The notes beneath the pieces are model-generated. The model ran no database searches and was not told the DNA's origin. It worked only from the letters and a program-made list of their open reading frames with translations. Shown piece by piece: positions 1-6,942 of a stretch of 64,000 nt of DNA. The stretch covers positions 1 to 64,000 of the forward strand of contig NZ_BDBA01000004.1 of the NCBI RefSeq assembly GCF_001612745.1. The letters run 5' to 3'. This stretch comes from Nocardia amamiensis NBRC 102102. Its GTDB lineage: Bacteria; Actinomycetota; Actinomycetes; Mycobacteriales; Mycobacteriaceae. Each line of letters opens with the position of its first letter. The stretch's first letter is position 1. Made by a program: the position numbers and the translations under genes.

Positions 1-441
1 TAGGGCGGCGAGGTCGCGGACCCCGGTCGGCGTGCTGGTGCTGCCTGCCTGGCCGAGGCCGGTCGCCATGGCCTGCAGGGTTTGAGCGATGGCTGGGCTG
101 GCGGCGGAGGCGACGATGACTTGCGGGGTGCCGGAGCCGAGGTCGATCGCCCCGTATACCTGCCGGTCGCGGATGAGTTGTTCCGCGGCCGTGGTGTCGG
201 TGACTTCGGTGATGTCGAAGCCGCCTGGCAGGCGTCGGTCGAGTGCGGTCCGGGTCTGCGCGACCGCGGTGGCCGGCCCGGCGACGGCGATCGGGACATC
301 GTGGACCGACGACCGTACCGACGGCCAGGCGAAGGCGACCAGCAGCACGCTGGTGATCGCCGTGAGCAGGACGACCGCTGCGGCGACCTTCGGCCATCGC
401 GACGGAAGTGTATCGGTGGCGAGCGGTGCCCGCGTGGTCAT
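1..441 (-). CDS. Membrane protein, N-terminal part (ABC-2/YhgE-like), cut by window edge
   Basis: Only the first 147 residues are present; the frame stays open to base 1. The ATG at 439-441 is preceded by a GAGGAG ribosome-binding site six bases upstream. A basic start (about residues 1-18) leads into one hydrophobic helix (about 19-39), then an extracytoplasmic-looking segment beginning DVPIAVAGP with an alternating alpha/beta pattern. That order is typical of ABC-2 permease-like and YhgE/Pip-like membrane proteins, where a large loop separates the first and second helices. It lies 35 bp downstream of the ECF41 sigma gene on the same strand, so cotranscription is possible. The family assignment is inferred from layout; the rest of the gene is outside the window. 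Confidence 0.6.
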   Translation of the reverse strand, partial: MTTRAPLATDTLPSRWPKVAAAVVLLTAITSVLLVAFAWPSVRSSVHDVPIAVAGPATAVAQTRTALDRRLPGGFDITEVTDTTAAEQLIRDRQVYGAIDLGSGTPQVIVASAASPAIAQTLQAMATGLGQAGSTSTPTGVRDLAAL

Positions 442-476
442 GTCTACTCCTCGGACAGCTGGGCCGTGACCGGTGT

Positions 477-1397
477 TCAACGCAGGGTGAGTGGGGTCTC
501 GGATTCGATGTGGGTCAGTTTGTGCGGGTTGCGGACGTAGTAGACGCCGCTGATGTGGGTGTCCTCGACGCGCAGCGCGATGACGCCGTCGAGTTCCCCA
601 TTCACGTGCAGAGCCAGTGCGGGGCTACCGTTGACCGTCGTCGGCTCGACGGTGAGCACGACGTCGTTCTTGGTGAGGCCGCCGACGATGAAGCGGGCTA
701 CCTTGTCGGCACCGATGACCGGCCGTGGTGTCGCCTTCTTGATGCCGCCTCCGTCGCTGATCGCCACAACGTCCGGGGCGAGCACGTCGAGCAGGCCCTG
801 TAGGTCTCGTGTCTCGAGCGCACGCTGGAACGCTTCGAGAACTGCCTGGGCCTGGCGCGCGGTGACCGAGCGGCGCGGACGGCGGGCTTCGACGTGGCGG
901 CGGGCGCGATGGGCGATCTGATGCACGGCGGCGGGGGTCTTGTCCACCGCGGCCGCGATCTCGTCGTAGCCGATCCCGAATGCTTCGCGCAAGACGAACA
1001 CCGCCCGCTCGGTCGGGGTCAATGTCTCGAGTACGAGCATCAGCGCCATCGAGACGCTTTCGGCGAGTTCGACATCGGCGGCCACATCCGCAGTGGTGAG
1101 CAGTGGCTCCGGCAGCCAGGAGCCCACGTATGACTCCCTGCGGCGTTTCATCGACCGCAGCCGGTTGAGCGCTTGGCGGGTGGTGACCCGAACCAGGTAG
1201 GCACGAGGTTCGTCGACCTGCGCCGCGTCGACTCCGACCCAGCGCAGCCAGGTCTCCTGCAAGACGTCGTCGGCGTCGGCCCCCGATCCGAGCATTTCGT
1301 AGGCGACGGTGAACAGCAGATTGCGATGCGCGACGAACGTTTCGGTCGCCTCGACGGTGGCGCGGTCGCGACTGGCGAATTCCTGTGGGGTGTTCAT
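477..1397 (-). CDS. ECF41-type RNA polymerase sigma factor (SigJ-like) with SnoaL-like C-terminal domain
   Basis: An extracytoplasmic-function sigma factor of the ECF41 group, 306 aa. Sigma region 2 spans about residues 20-85, the linker carries the ECF41 hallmark WLPEPL (94-99), and sigma region 4 covers about 115-170. The C-terminal SnoaL-like domain keeps the two other ECF41 signatures, DGGG (215-218) and NPHKL (290-294; usually NPDKL). In characterised ECF41 members this C-terminal domain replaces a separate anti-sigma factor and tunes activity. ECF41 genes normally sit beside a carboxymuconolactone decarboxylase, oxidoreductase or epimerase; here the FAD oxidoreductase just upstream fills that place. 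A GAGAGGA ribosome-binding site precedes the ATG. Confidence 0.93.
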   Translation of the reverse strand: MNTPQEFASRDRATVEATETFVAHRNLLFTVAYEMLGSGADADDVLQETWLRWVGVDAAQVDEPRAYLVRVTTRQALNRLRSMKRRRESYVGSWLPEPLLTTADVAADVELAESVSMALMLVLETLTPTERAVFVLREAFGIGYDEIAAAVDKTPAAVHQIAHRARRHVEARRPRRSVTARQAQAVLEAFQRALETRDLQGLLDVLAPDVVAISDGGGIKKATPRPVIGADKVARFIVGGLTKNDVVLTVEPTTVNGSPALALHVNGELDGVIALRVEDTHISGVYYVRNPHKLTHIESETPLTLR

Positions 1398-1536
1398 GGG
1401 GTCCTCTCCCGTGCGTCGTGAGGTCCGAGTTCGGGTCGCCGATCACGCACGATGTGCGGCAGCGTCCGAGGAGATCCGGGCGATGACGGACATCGTGCGG
1501 CCGAGATCACCGGCAGCCGACACTGGGTTCTGTGTT

Positions 1537-2727
1537 CTACGCGACCGTCTCCGCCGCGTCGCTGTGCTGGGCCGCCAGCTGCGCCGGCCGATGCTGGCCG
1601 TCCTTCGGCCAGTGGTGCGAACCGGGCTTACGCGCCTCGGTCACCAGATGTTTCACGCTGGCGGCACAGCTGAACTCCTTGATCGTCTTGCCCGCGAACC
1701 CGGTGAAGTACAGCGGCACCGCGGTGTCGTCCTTGTGAGCGAGCTGGAAGATCCCGGTGCGGCGGCCGAAGCTGATGCACATCGCGGGAAACGACAGGTC
1801 GATCGGCGTCGGCTGCTTGCCCGCGATCCGGTTCAGCACGGTGTCGGCGGCATGCGCACCCAGGCACCCCGCGGCGTAGGCGCTCATCCTGAACGGCAGG
1901 TCGGATGGTGCCGACGAGTCACCCGCCGCGACGATGCGCTCGTCGTCGACACTGGTCAGTGTCTCGTCGGTAAGCAGACGCCCGGCGGCATCGGTACGCA
2001 GCCCGCTAGTGGCCGCCAGGTCGGGGACACCGAAACCCACGGTCCACACGGTGACCTGACTTGCCAACGTGCGGCCGTCGGCGAGTTCCACGGCCTCCCG
2101 TGTGACCGCGGTAACCGACGCATCGGGGCCTTCCAGCACGCTGACTCCCAGCTCGGCGAGGTATTTGCGGGCGGTGCGCCGGGCCCTCGGGTGCAGATAC
2201 GGACCGAGCTCACCGCCAGAGACCAGCGTCACGGCGCGCCCCTGCTCCGCCAGCTCCGCGGCGGTCTCGATGCCAGCCGGACCGCCCCCGACGACCGTCA
2301 CCGGGGCCGTCATCGACGTGTCGAAGAGCACCGACCGCAGCCGCTGCGCCGCCTCCAAGGTCGCGACCGGGTAGGCGAACTCGGCCGCGCCCGGCACCCG
2401 CGGGCCGCCGCTGACGCTGCCCACCGCGTAGATCAGATAGTCGTAGCCGATCGTGCCGCCCTCGGCCAGGGCCACACTGCGCCCGGCCGCATCGATCCGC
2501 GTCACGTTGTCGACGACCAGCCGCACACCATCGGCCAGGACGTCCTGGTATTCGACGACCGCATCGTGCGTCCCGCCCACCAACTGGTGCAGGCGCAGTC
2601 GCGGAACGAAGACCGGGCGCGGGTTGATCACGGTCACCGTCACGTCCTCGCGCTGCGTCAAACGATTGGCCGCCATCACACCGGCGTATCCGCCGCCGAT
2701 CACGACCACATCGGTGTTCTTGCTCAT
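1537..2727 (-). CDS. FAD-dependent NAD(P)H oxidoreductase (type II NADH dehydrogenase-like)
   Basis: A pyridine-nucleotide-dependent flavoprotein of 396 aa. An N-terminal FAD-binding GGGYAG motif (about residue 10) and a second dinucleotide fold (GGGPAG, about 150) are visible, and a late AAGD segment matches the FAD-ribityl contact of the family. No redox CxxC is seen, so it is closer to NDH-2/AIF-like enzymes than to disulfide reductases. The ATG at 2727 is chosen because AAGGAG lies seven bases upstream and the dinucleotide fold follows at once; an earlier in-frame start only adds a basic leader. It is upstream of and codirectional with the ECF41 sigma gene and is probably its partner (inference from ECF41 genomic habit). 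Confidence 0.88.
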   Translation of the reverse strand: MSKNTDVVVIGGGYAGVMAANRLTQREDVTVTVINPRPVFVPRLRLHQLVGGTHDAVVEYQDVLADGVRLVVDNVTRIDAAGRSVALAEGGTIGYDYLIYAVGSVSGGPRVPGAAEFAYPVATLEAAQRLRSVLFDTSMTAPVTVVGGGPAGIETAAELAEQGRAVTLVSGGELGPYLHPRARRTARKYLAELGVSVLEGPDASVTAVTREAVELADGRTLASQVTVWTVGFGVPDLAATSGLRTDAAGRLLTDETLTSVDDERIVAAGDSSAPSDLPFRMSAYAAGCLGAHAADTVLNRIAGKQPTPIDLSFPAMCISFGRRTGIFQLAHKDDTAVPLYFTGFAGKTIKEFSCAASVKHLVTEARKPGSHHWPKDGQHRPAQLAAQHSDAAETVA

Positions 2728-2791
2728 GGTGTCTCCTTCGCTTCGAGAGGCTCGTGAACAAGACACCGCGGCGACGAGAATCCTGACACTC

Positions 2792-2807
2792 TGTGACGCA
2801 GGTCACC
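2792..2807. promoter_or_regulatory. CRP/FNR-type binding site candidate
   Basis: TGTGACGCAGGTCACC matches the actinobacterial cAMP-receptor consensus TGTGA-N6-TCACA except at the last base. It lies about 65 bp upstream of the oxidoreductase start codon, where a CRP-family regulator could act on the oxidoreductase-sigma factor unit. Confidence 0.5.
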
Positions 2808-3070
2808 GAATGGCTCGCGTGATCGTCCACCATCCAGTGTTCTGAAAGTGGGTGAAGGTGGGCGCGTGCCCGCCTGTCTGTGTCGGAGCGGGCTCGACCT
2901 CGACCCCCGGGTGGCTCGACCTGCGCGTGGCCGTCGCGGCGGGCACCTGCGGCGTGCTTGTGCGCGCCGCGACGGTGGAATCCGCACTCACCCGCCAGAG
3001 GATGCGGTCAGCGGCATCGGCGATGGCCTGCGGCATCTTCCAGATCAGTGCCTACACTCCCGCGCGCTGC

Positions 3071-3122
3071 CACCGCCGGAACAGCCGTTACACCGCCGGA
3101 ACAGCCCGTACACCGTCTGCCA
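3071..3122 (+). repeat. 20-bp tandem repeat, 2.5 copies
   Basis: Two near-identical 20-bp units beginning CACCGCCGGAACAGCC at 3071 and 3091 differ only in the last four bases; a degenerate third unit starts at 3111. Most likely replication slippage in non-coding DNA. Confidence 0.6.
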
Positions 3123-3319
3123 CAGCCCGTGACACTCCGGCACGTCCCGCCAAGTCCGCGCAGATGGCCGTGTGGTCATCGAGCGAGAACCGTGTCATGT
3201 GCCAGGCAGCGCGAGAATGCGGCCACGTGCACGTTGAGGTTTGAGCCGACTTCGGCGACAGCTGCTTTCGCTCGCCTTCGAGATCACGCCCGAGACACCA
3301 ATGTCATGGGACATCACTG

Positions 3320-4573
3320 CTACCGGGGTCGAATGGCCGCGAACTCGATGGGCAACTGAGCAGGTCCACGCAGATTGACGTGTTCCCGGTAGCGCGGGGG
3401 GTCCACCGGTAGCGATGGGGATTCGACGCGCTGGGCGAACCGGGTCAGTGCTACCCGTGCTTCCAAGCGGGCCAGCGGTGCGCCGACGCAGAAGTGGGCT
3501 CCGAGGCCGAAGGCCAAGTGGCGATTGTCGCGGGCCGGATCGAATCGGTCGGGGTCGGCGAACACCGCGGGATCGCGATGTGCGGCGGCGATCAGCAGCA
3601 CTACCAGGTCGCCGCCCTGAATGTCCATGCCGCCGATGGTCAGATCGTCGGCGGCGATGCGTGGAATCAGCTGAACCGGAGGGTCGAACCGCAACGTCTC
3701 CTCGACCACACCGGGTCCTCGGTCCGGGTCCGCGCGGAGTGCGGCGAGTTCATGGGGCCGGCGCAGCAAGGCGAGGGTCGCGTTGGCGATGAGGTTGACC
3801 GTTGTCTCATGTCCCGCGACCAGTAGCAGCGCGCAGGTCGCGATGAGCTCCGCGTGGGTGAGCACGTCACCGGCGTCCTCGGCCGCGATGAGTTCGGAGA
3901 GCAGATCCGGGCCCGGCGTGCAGCGGCGGCGTTCGGTGAGTTCTTCGAAGTATGCGTGCAATTCGGTGCCGGCGCGCTGGATTTCGGCCTTGTCGGCGCG
4001 GAACTGAGGAGCCGCGCGCGAGGTCGGATCGAGGGTGCGCGACAGCAGCGCGGACCAATTGCTCAGCCGCGCTTCGTCTTCCAACGGCACACCGAGCAGT
4101 TCACAGATCACGGTCACGGGGAGCGGATAGGCCAAGTGCTCGACCGCGTCGAAGGTCCCGGCATGGGCGCGCTGGTCGAGCAGATCGTCGACGATCTCGG
4201 TGATTCGCGGCTCCAACTGCCGGGCGACGCGCGGAGTGAACGCCTTCGACACCAGGCGGCGCAGGCGGGTGTGGTCCGGCGGGTCGAGGAAGAGGAACGA
4301 CGGCTTCGCCTGTGCCGCACCGTCTTCGCGTGTTCCGTCGTAGATGGGCATGGAACCGAGCTGCAACCGCGCGAGCGACCGGTCGACGCTGGCCCGCGGA
4401 TCGCGCAGCATCGCGGCGCAGTCGTCGTAACGGGTCAGTACGACCACGGGTGCGGTGCCGATCCGGAACGGGCCGGACTCGCGCAGCCGGGCGAAAAGGG
4501 GGTACGGGTCCGGCCGCACCGCCGGGTCGAGCAGCCGCACGTAGTCGTCGGTCGGGTGGTTCGTGGTCGTCAT
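3320..4573 (-). CDS. Cytochrome P450
   Basis: A bacterial class I P450 of about 417 aa. The I-helix oxygen-activation motif AGHETT, the K-helix ExxR (EETLRFDPP) and the heme loop FGLGAHFC with the axial cysteine near residue 362 are all intact. No ferredoxin is adjacent, so electrons must come from elsewhere (one ferredoxin gene lies at 62.1-62.3 kb). GGGAG sits five bases before the ATG at 4573; a GTG two codons upstream is the alternative. It is divergent from an HxlR regulator with a perfect inverted repeat between them, so expression is probably controlled by that regulator. The substrate cannot be inferred. Confidence 0.95.
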   Translation of the reverse strand: MTTTNHPTDDYVRLLDPAVRPDPYPLFARLRESGPFRIGTAPVVVLTRYDDCAAMLRDPRASVDRSLARLQLGSMPIYDGTREDGAAQAKPSFLFLDPPDHTRLRRLVSKAFTPRVARQLEPRITEIVDDLLDQRAHAGTFDAVEHLAYPLPVTVICELLGVPLEDEARLSNWSALLSRTLDPTSRAAPQFRADKAEIQRAGTELHAYFEELTERRRCTPGPDLLSELIAAEDAGDVLTHAELIATCALLLVAGHETTVNLIANATLALLRRPHELAALRADPDRGPGVVEETLRFDPPVQLIPRIAADDLTIGGMDIQGGDLVVLLIAAAHRDPAVFADPDRFDPARDNRHLAFGLGAHFCVGAPLARLEARVALTRFAQRVESPSLPVDPPRYREHVNLRGPAQLPIEFAAIRPR

Positions 4574-4614
4574 CGACACTCCCAGCGGTCCGGCCCGGAG
4601 TCGGCGCCGAGCTT

Positions 4615-4637
4615 ATCGGTATTATTCCGATACCGAT
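4615..4637. promoter_or_regulatory. Operator between P450 and HxlR regulator
   Basis: ATCGGTAT (4615-4622) and ATACCGAT (4630-4637) form a perfect 8-bp inverted repeat with a 7-bp spacer in the 100-bp divergent promoter region. A second, looser CGGTATT/AATACCG pair (4617-4623 and 4649-4655) overlaps it. This is the expected form and place for an HxlR-dimer operator controlling both genes. Confidence 0.6.
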
Positions 4638-4678
4638 GGTAGGAAGGCAATACCGCTAGGGGATGCGAAAATGTCGCC

Positions 4679-5149
4679 ATGACACTCCGGCGCCCGGTCG
4701 ACGATTCGGTCACCCGCGTCGTCGAACTGCTCGGCGACCGGTGGACCATCCTGCTGATCGCCGAGGCGTTCTTCGGGGTGCACCGCTTCAGCGATTTCGC
4801 CCGCAATATCGGCATCACCAACCGCAATCTGCTCACCAGCCGCCTGCGCATGCTGATCGACGCGGGCATCCTCACCCGCACCGACCACGGCGGTGGACGC
4901 GTCGACTATCACCTCACCGCCGCGGGCCGCGAGCTGTATCCGATCGTCATCTCCATGATGGTCTGGGGTGACAAGCACCTGGTCGGGGCGGAAGGCCCGC
5001 CGATCGTGCTCGAACATCGCCGCTGCGGACACCAGACCGCGCCGGTGCTGGTTTGCGACCACTGCCGCGAGCCGCTCGACCCGCGCGAGGTCGAACCCAA
5101 GGCGGGGCCGGGCTTCCACCAGCCGCCAGGCGCCGAACAAACCGGATAG
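4679..5149 (+). CDS. HxlR-family transcriptional regulator
   Basis: A 156-aa winged-helix regulator. The N-terminal HxlR domain (about residues 8-100) contains the characteristic GDRWTILLIAEAF start and the recognition region ITNRNLLTSRLRML. The C-terminal tail adds two cysteine pairs in RRCGH and VCDHCREP, a small rubredoxin-like knuckle seen in a subset of HxlR proteins that could bind a metal or sense redox state. It is divergent from the P450 gene and the perfect dyad between them is its likely operator. HxlR proteins usually answer to electrophiles or small aromatics; the signal here is unknown. Confidence 0.9.
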   Translation: MTLRRPVDDSVTRVVELLGDRWTILLIAEAFFGVHRFSDFARNIGITNRNLLTSRLRMLIDAGILTRTDHGGGRVDYHLTAAGRELYPIVISMMVWGDKHLVGAEGPPIVLEHRRCGHQTAPVLVCDHCREPLDPREVEPKAGPGFHQPPGAEQTG

Positions 5150-5274
5150 CCAGGTTCGTAGGCCCTTTCGAGCCGCTGTCGGCACGGCAGCGGGCGGACA
5201 TCGAGGACAGTGTTGGTCCGGTCGCCGAGACCGCCGGAGCGGATCCGCCCGCGGTGCGCTGGAACTGGCGCCGT
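5150..5274 (+). other. Gap with possible remnant of a coding sequence
   Basis: No complete gene is present between the HxlR gene and the methyltransferase end at 5501 apart from the small ORF at 5275-5364. On the + strand 5157-5265 reads FEPLSARQRADIEDSV and onward with GC-rich third positions. This faintly resembles the C-terminus of winged-helix DNA-binding-domain proteins, but it has no start and is not called a gene. Bases 5365-5500 show nothing. Confidence 0.2.
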
Positions 5275-5364
5275 TCAGTCCAGCAGGCGGAAGAAGGCTT
5301 CGGCTAGATAGAACGGCAGCAGGACGTAATACAGCAGCATCGCCATCGAATCGGCTCCGATCAT
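5275..5364 (-). CDS. Putative 29-aa single-pass membrane peptide
   Basis: A 29-aa ORF starting at ATG 5364 and ending TGA 5275-5277. It encodes a short polar start (MIGADS) and then one continuous hydrophobic stretch rich in Leu/Tyr/Phe (AMLLYYVLLPFYLAEAFF) ending in RLLD. All but one sense codon end in G, C or a common high-GC choice, unlike random DNA. A weak GGGAC lies about nine bases upstream. Peptides of this size and shape are normally missed by annotation. It could be a small membrane regulator; the coding call rests on codon bias and hydropathy only. Confidence 0.35.
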   Translation of the reverse strand: MIGADSMAMLLYYVLLPFYLAEAFFRLLD

Positions 5365-5500
5365 GAACGCAGGTCCCACGTCGTGCGGCACGTCGCACCG
5401 GGATTGGAGACCGAGTGGTCTCACGAGAGCGGGACGCTAGTGCAGCGTCGCATCGTCGGCAAGACCGATCAGCGTGTCGCCGGACAGCAGCGTGCCTGCG

Positions 5501-6175
5501 TTACTCGCGGCGGATCCTGGCCAGCCACGCGGCGAGATCGACTTTGCCGGATTCGGAGACCTCCAGGCCTTCCGCGTTCTGGGCCACCGTGTCGGTGATC
5601 CGTCCCCGGTAGCGAGTAGGACGCAGGTCCTCCAGCGTCCAGCCGTCGCGGAAGGATTCCCGGATCAGGGTGTCGCTGATCCGAGGACCGAACCCGGGCT
5701 CGGTGTCGGAGAGCGCGAGGACATGGAGAATGCCGCCGGGCTTGCAGACCGCATGCAGGCTGCGGACATACGCGGCGCGCTCGGCGTCCTCGGTCCCGAA
5801 AACATGGAACAACGCGCTGTCGACGATGGTGTCGAACGCGGGCGCAGATCCGGGCGGGTCACCGGCGAAATCCGCTCGTTCGCCCAATGCGAGCGCATCG
5901 GCCACCTCGAACGCGGCAGTCGGCACGCCCTGTGCGGCGGCATTGGCGCGGGCATACTCCACCGCGCTGGGTGACATGTCGATCCCGCGCGCGTCGTATC
6001 CGAGTCTGGTCAGCAGGATCGTGTGCTCGCCTGCACCGGAGCCGGGATCGAGCACACGTCCGGTGATCCACCCCTCGCGTTCCAGTTCGACGATGGCGGG
6101 CTGTGGCTCGCCGATCACCCAGGGAGCGGTGTCATTGTCGTAGACGGAATTCCAGAAATCAGCTGGACGAGTCAT
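5501..6175 (-). CDS. Class I SAM-dependent methyltransferase
   Basis: A Rossmann-fold methyltransferase of about 224 aa. The SAM-binding motif I reads LDPGSGAGEHT (about residue 42), followed by an acidic strand end GIDMSPSAV, a motif IV-like FDTIVDSALFHVF, and the post-IV LHAVCKPGGILHVL. The opening ADFWNSVYDNDTAPW resembles thiopurine/tellurite-type methyltransferases that detoxify small nucleophiles, but the substrate is not fixed by sequence. The ATG at 6175 is chosen; ATG 6190 and TTG 6196 are in frame and possible, because the region GAGGATGGACCATGGAGCC gives two candidate ribosome-binding sites. Confidence 0.85.
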   Translation of the reverse strand: MTRPADFWNSVYDNDTAPWVIGEPQPAIVELEREGWITGRVLDPGSGAGEHTILLTRLGYDARGIDMSPSAVEYARANAAAQGVPTAAFEVADALALGERADFAGDPPGSAPAFDTIVDSALFHVFGTEDAERAAYVRSLHAVCKPGGILHVLALSDTEPGFGPRISDTLIRESFRDGWTLEDLRPTRYRGRITDTVAQNAEGLEVSESGKVDLAAWLARIRRE

Positions 6176-6274
6176 GGCTCCATGGTCCATCCTCAACCGC
6201 GCTCGAGGTCAAGATCGGACAGACCGTCTACCGGCACCCTGCGTCGAGGGCCCACGACCGGGTACGCGCCGGGT

Positions 6275-6439
6275 ATGAGCACACCCGATATCGATCCCAC
6301 CACGGCGCAGTCGATGCGGCAGGACGCGGATTTCGCCGACGAGCACACCAAGCCGACGCACGCCGACGAGCATCCCACCGGCGAAGAGCTGGAGACCGAC
6401 GAGTCGACTCCGCGCGGGCACGGTGGCATGGACCGGTGA
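6275..6439 (+). CDS. Small acidic hydrophilic protein, unknown
   Basis: A 54-aa ORF starting MSTPDIDPTT with a highly charged, His/Glu/Asp-rich body (DEHTKPTHADEHPTGEEL) and ending GHGGMDR. There is no hydrophobic core, so it is probably intrinsically disordered. Third positions are GC-biased. The ribosome-binding site is weak (GCGCCGGGT). Small disordered acidic proteins of this kind are common in Nocardia-like genomes. No function can be assigned; it stands between the methyltransferase promoter and the duplicated glpD tail. Confidence 0.5.
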   Translation: MSTPDIDPTTAQSMRQDADFADEHTKPTHADEHPTGEELETDESTPRGHGGMDR

Positions 6440-6448
6440 CCACGACAC

Positions 6449-6472
6449 GGCACGGGTGAGCGGAACCGTGCC
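6449..6472 (-). terminator. Decayed duplicate of the glpD terminator hairpin
   Basis: GGCACGG (6449-6455) pairs with CCGTGCC (6466-6472) around a 10-bp loop. Sequence and position relative to the neighbouring stop match the perfect hairpin at 6904-6936 downstream of glpD, and the surrounding 150 bp align with the glpD 3' end. Confidence 0.55.
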
Positions 6473-6478
6473 ACGCGG

Positions 6479-6823
6479 TCAGCCGATGGCGGTCAGCCCG
6501 GCCGTGTCGGCGGATTGGTCACGGGCCGCCGGCACGGCATGGGTCCAGGCGATCGCGCGCTCGGCGGGTGGGGGCGTCGCAGCCCAGGCACGCGCTGCCG
6601 GACACGGTCCGAGGAACAATCGTTCGCACGGCAGGCGCGGCAGTAGCCGACAGTCCTCGATGGTGCTGCGGAGCAATTCGATCGTGCACCACTGATTGCG
6701 CATCCAATCATGGAGCAGATTGGACACCGCTGCCGCAGCCGCCGCGTAGTCGAACGCCACGTCAGCCAGCCAGATCCGTAGGTGCACATCACCTATGGGT
6801 GGGAACGATCCCTCGGCGCTCAT
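6479..6823 (-). CDS. Chimeric ORF: LPCERLF-type small protein fused to a decayed GlpD tail
   Basis: A 114-aa ORF in two parts. Residues 1-72 (MSAEGSFPPIGDVHL to LPRLPCERLFLGP) are homologous by eye to the small protein at 31324-31542, sharing DV.L..FL-like spacing and the end LPRLPCERLFL.P. Residues 80-114 (AWAATPPPAERAIAW to TAGLTAIG) match the last 45 residues of GlpD (GWDAAATEREIAR to ARLVAIA) with gaps, and the DNA after the stop repeats the glpD terminator. The normal family ends just after LFL.P, so the GlpD-derived part is an appended tail created by a local duplication. Whether the fusion is expressed is unknown; it may be a pseudogene. Confidence 0.55.
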   Translation of the reverse strand: MSAEGSFPPIGDVHLRIWLADVAFDYAAAAAAVSNLLHDWMRNQWCTIELLRSTIEDCRLLPRLPCERLFLGPCPAARAWAATPPPAERAIAWTHAVPAARDQSADTAGLTAIG

Positions 6824-6903
6824 GGCCTATCGCCTCCTACACCTTTCCGGATGAGGCAATCAGTCGGCTTCGCGCGGCTTGCGGCATGGACCGGATGAGT
6901 ACG

Positions 6904-6936
6904 GCGTGGCACGGTTCGCCGGGAACCGTGCCACGC
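6904..6936 (-). terminator. Rho-independent-type hairpin after glpD
   Basis: A perfect 14-bp stem (6904-6917 with 6923-6936) and a 5-base loop, located seven bases beyond the glpD stop codon. There is no clear U-run, which is common for actinobacterial terminators. Confidence 0.75.
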
Positions 6937-6942
6937 ACGGGC

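Larger units (their letters stand above)
2728..3319. other. Intergenic region of 592 bp
   Basis: No frame here combines a ribosome-binding site, third-position GC bias and protein-like sequence. It holds a CRP-like site near the oxidoreductase start and a short tandem repeat; the rest looks like decayed or non-coding DNA. Confidence 0.5.

Noticed and set aside
2848..3244. Overlapping ORFs in the oxidoreductase/P450 gap
   Set aside because: No ribosome-binding site, no third-position bias and tandem-repeat content.
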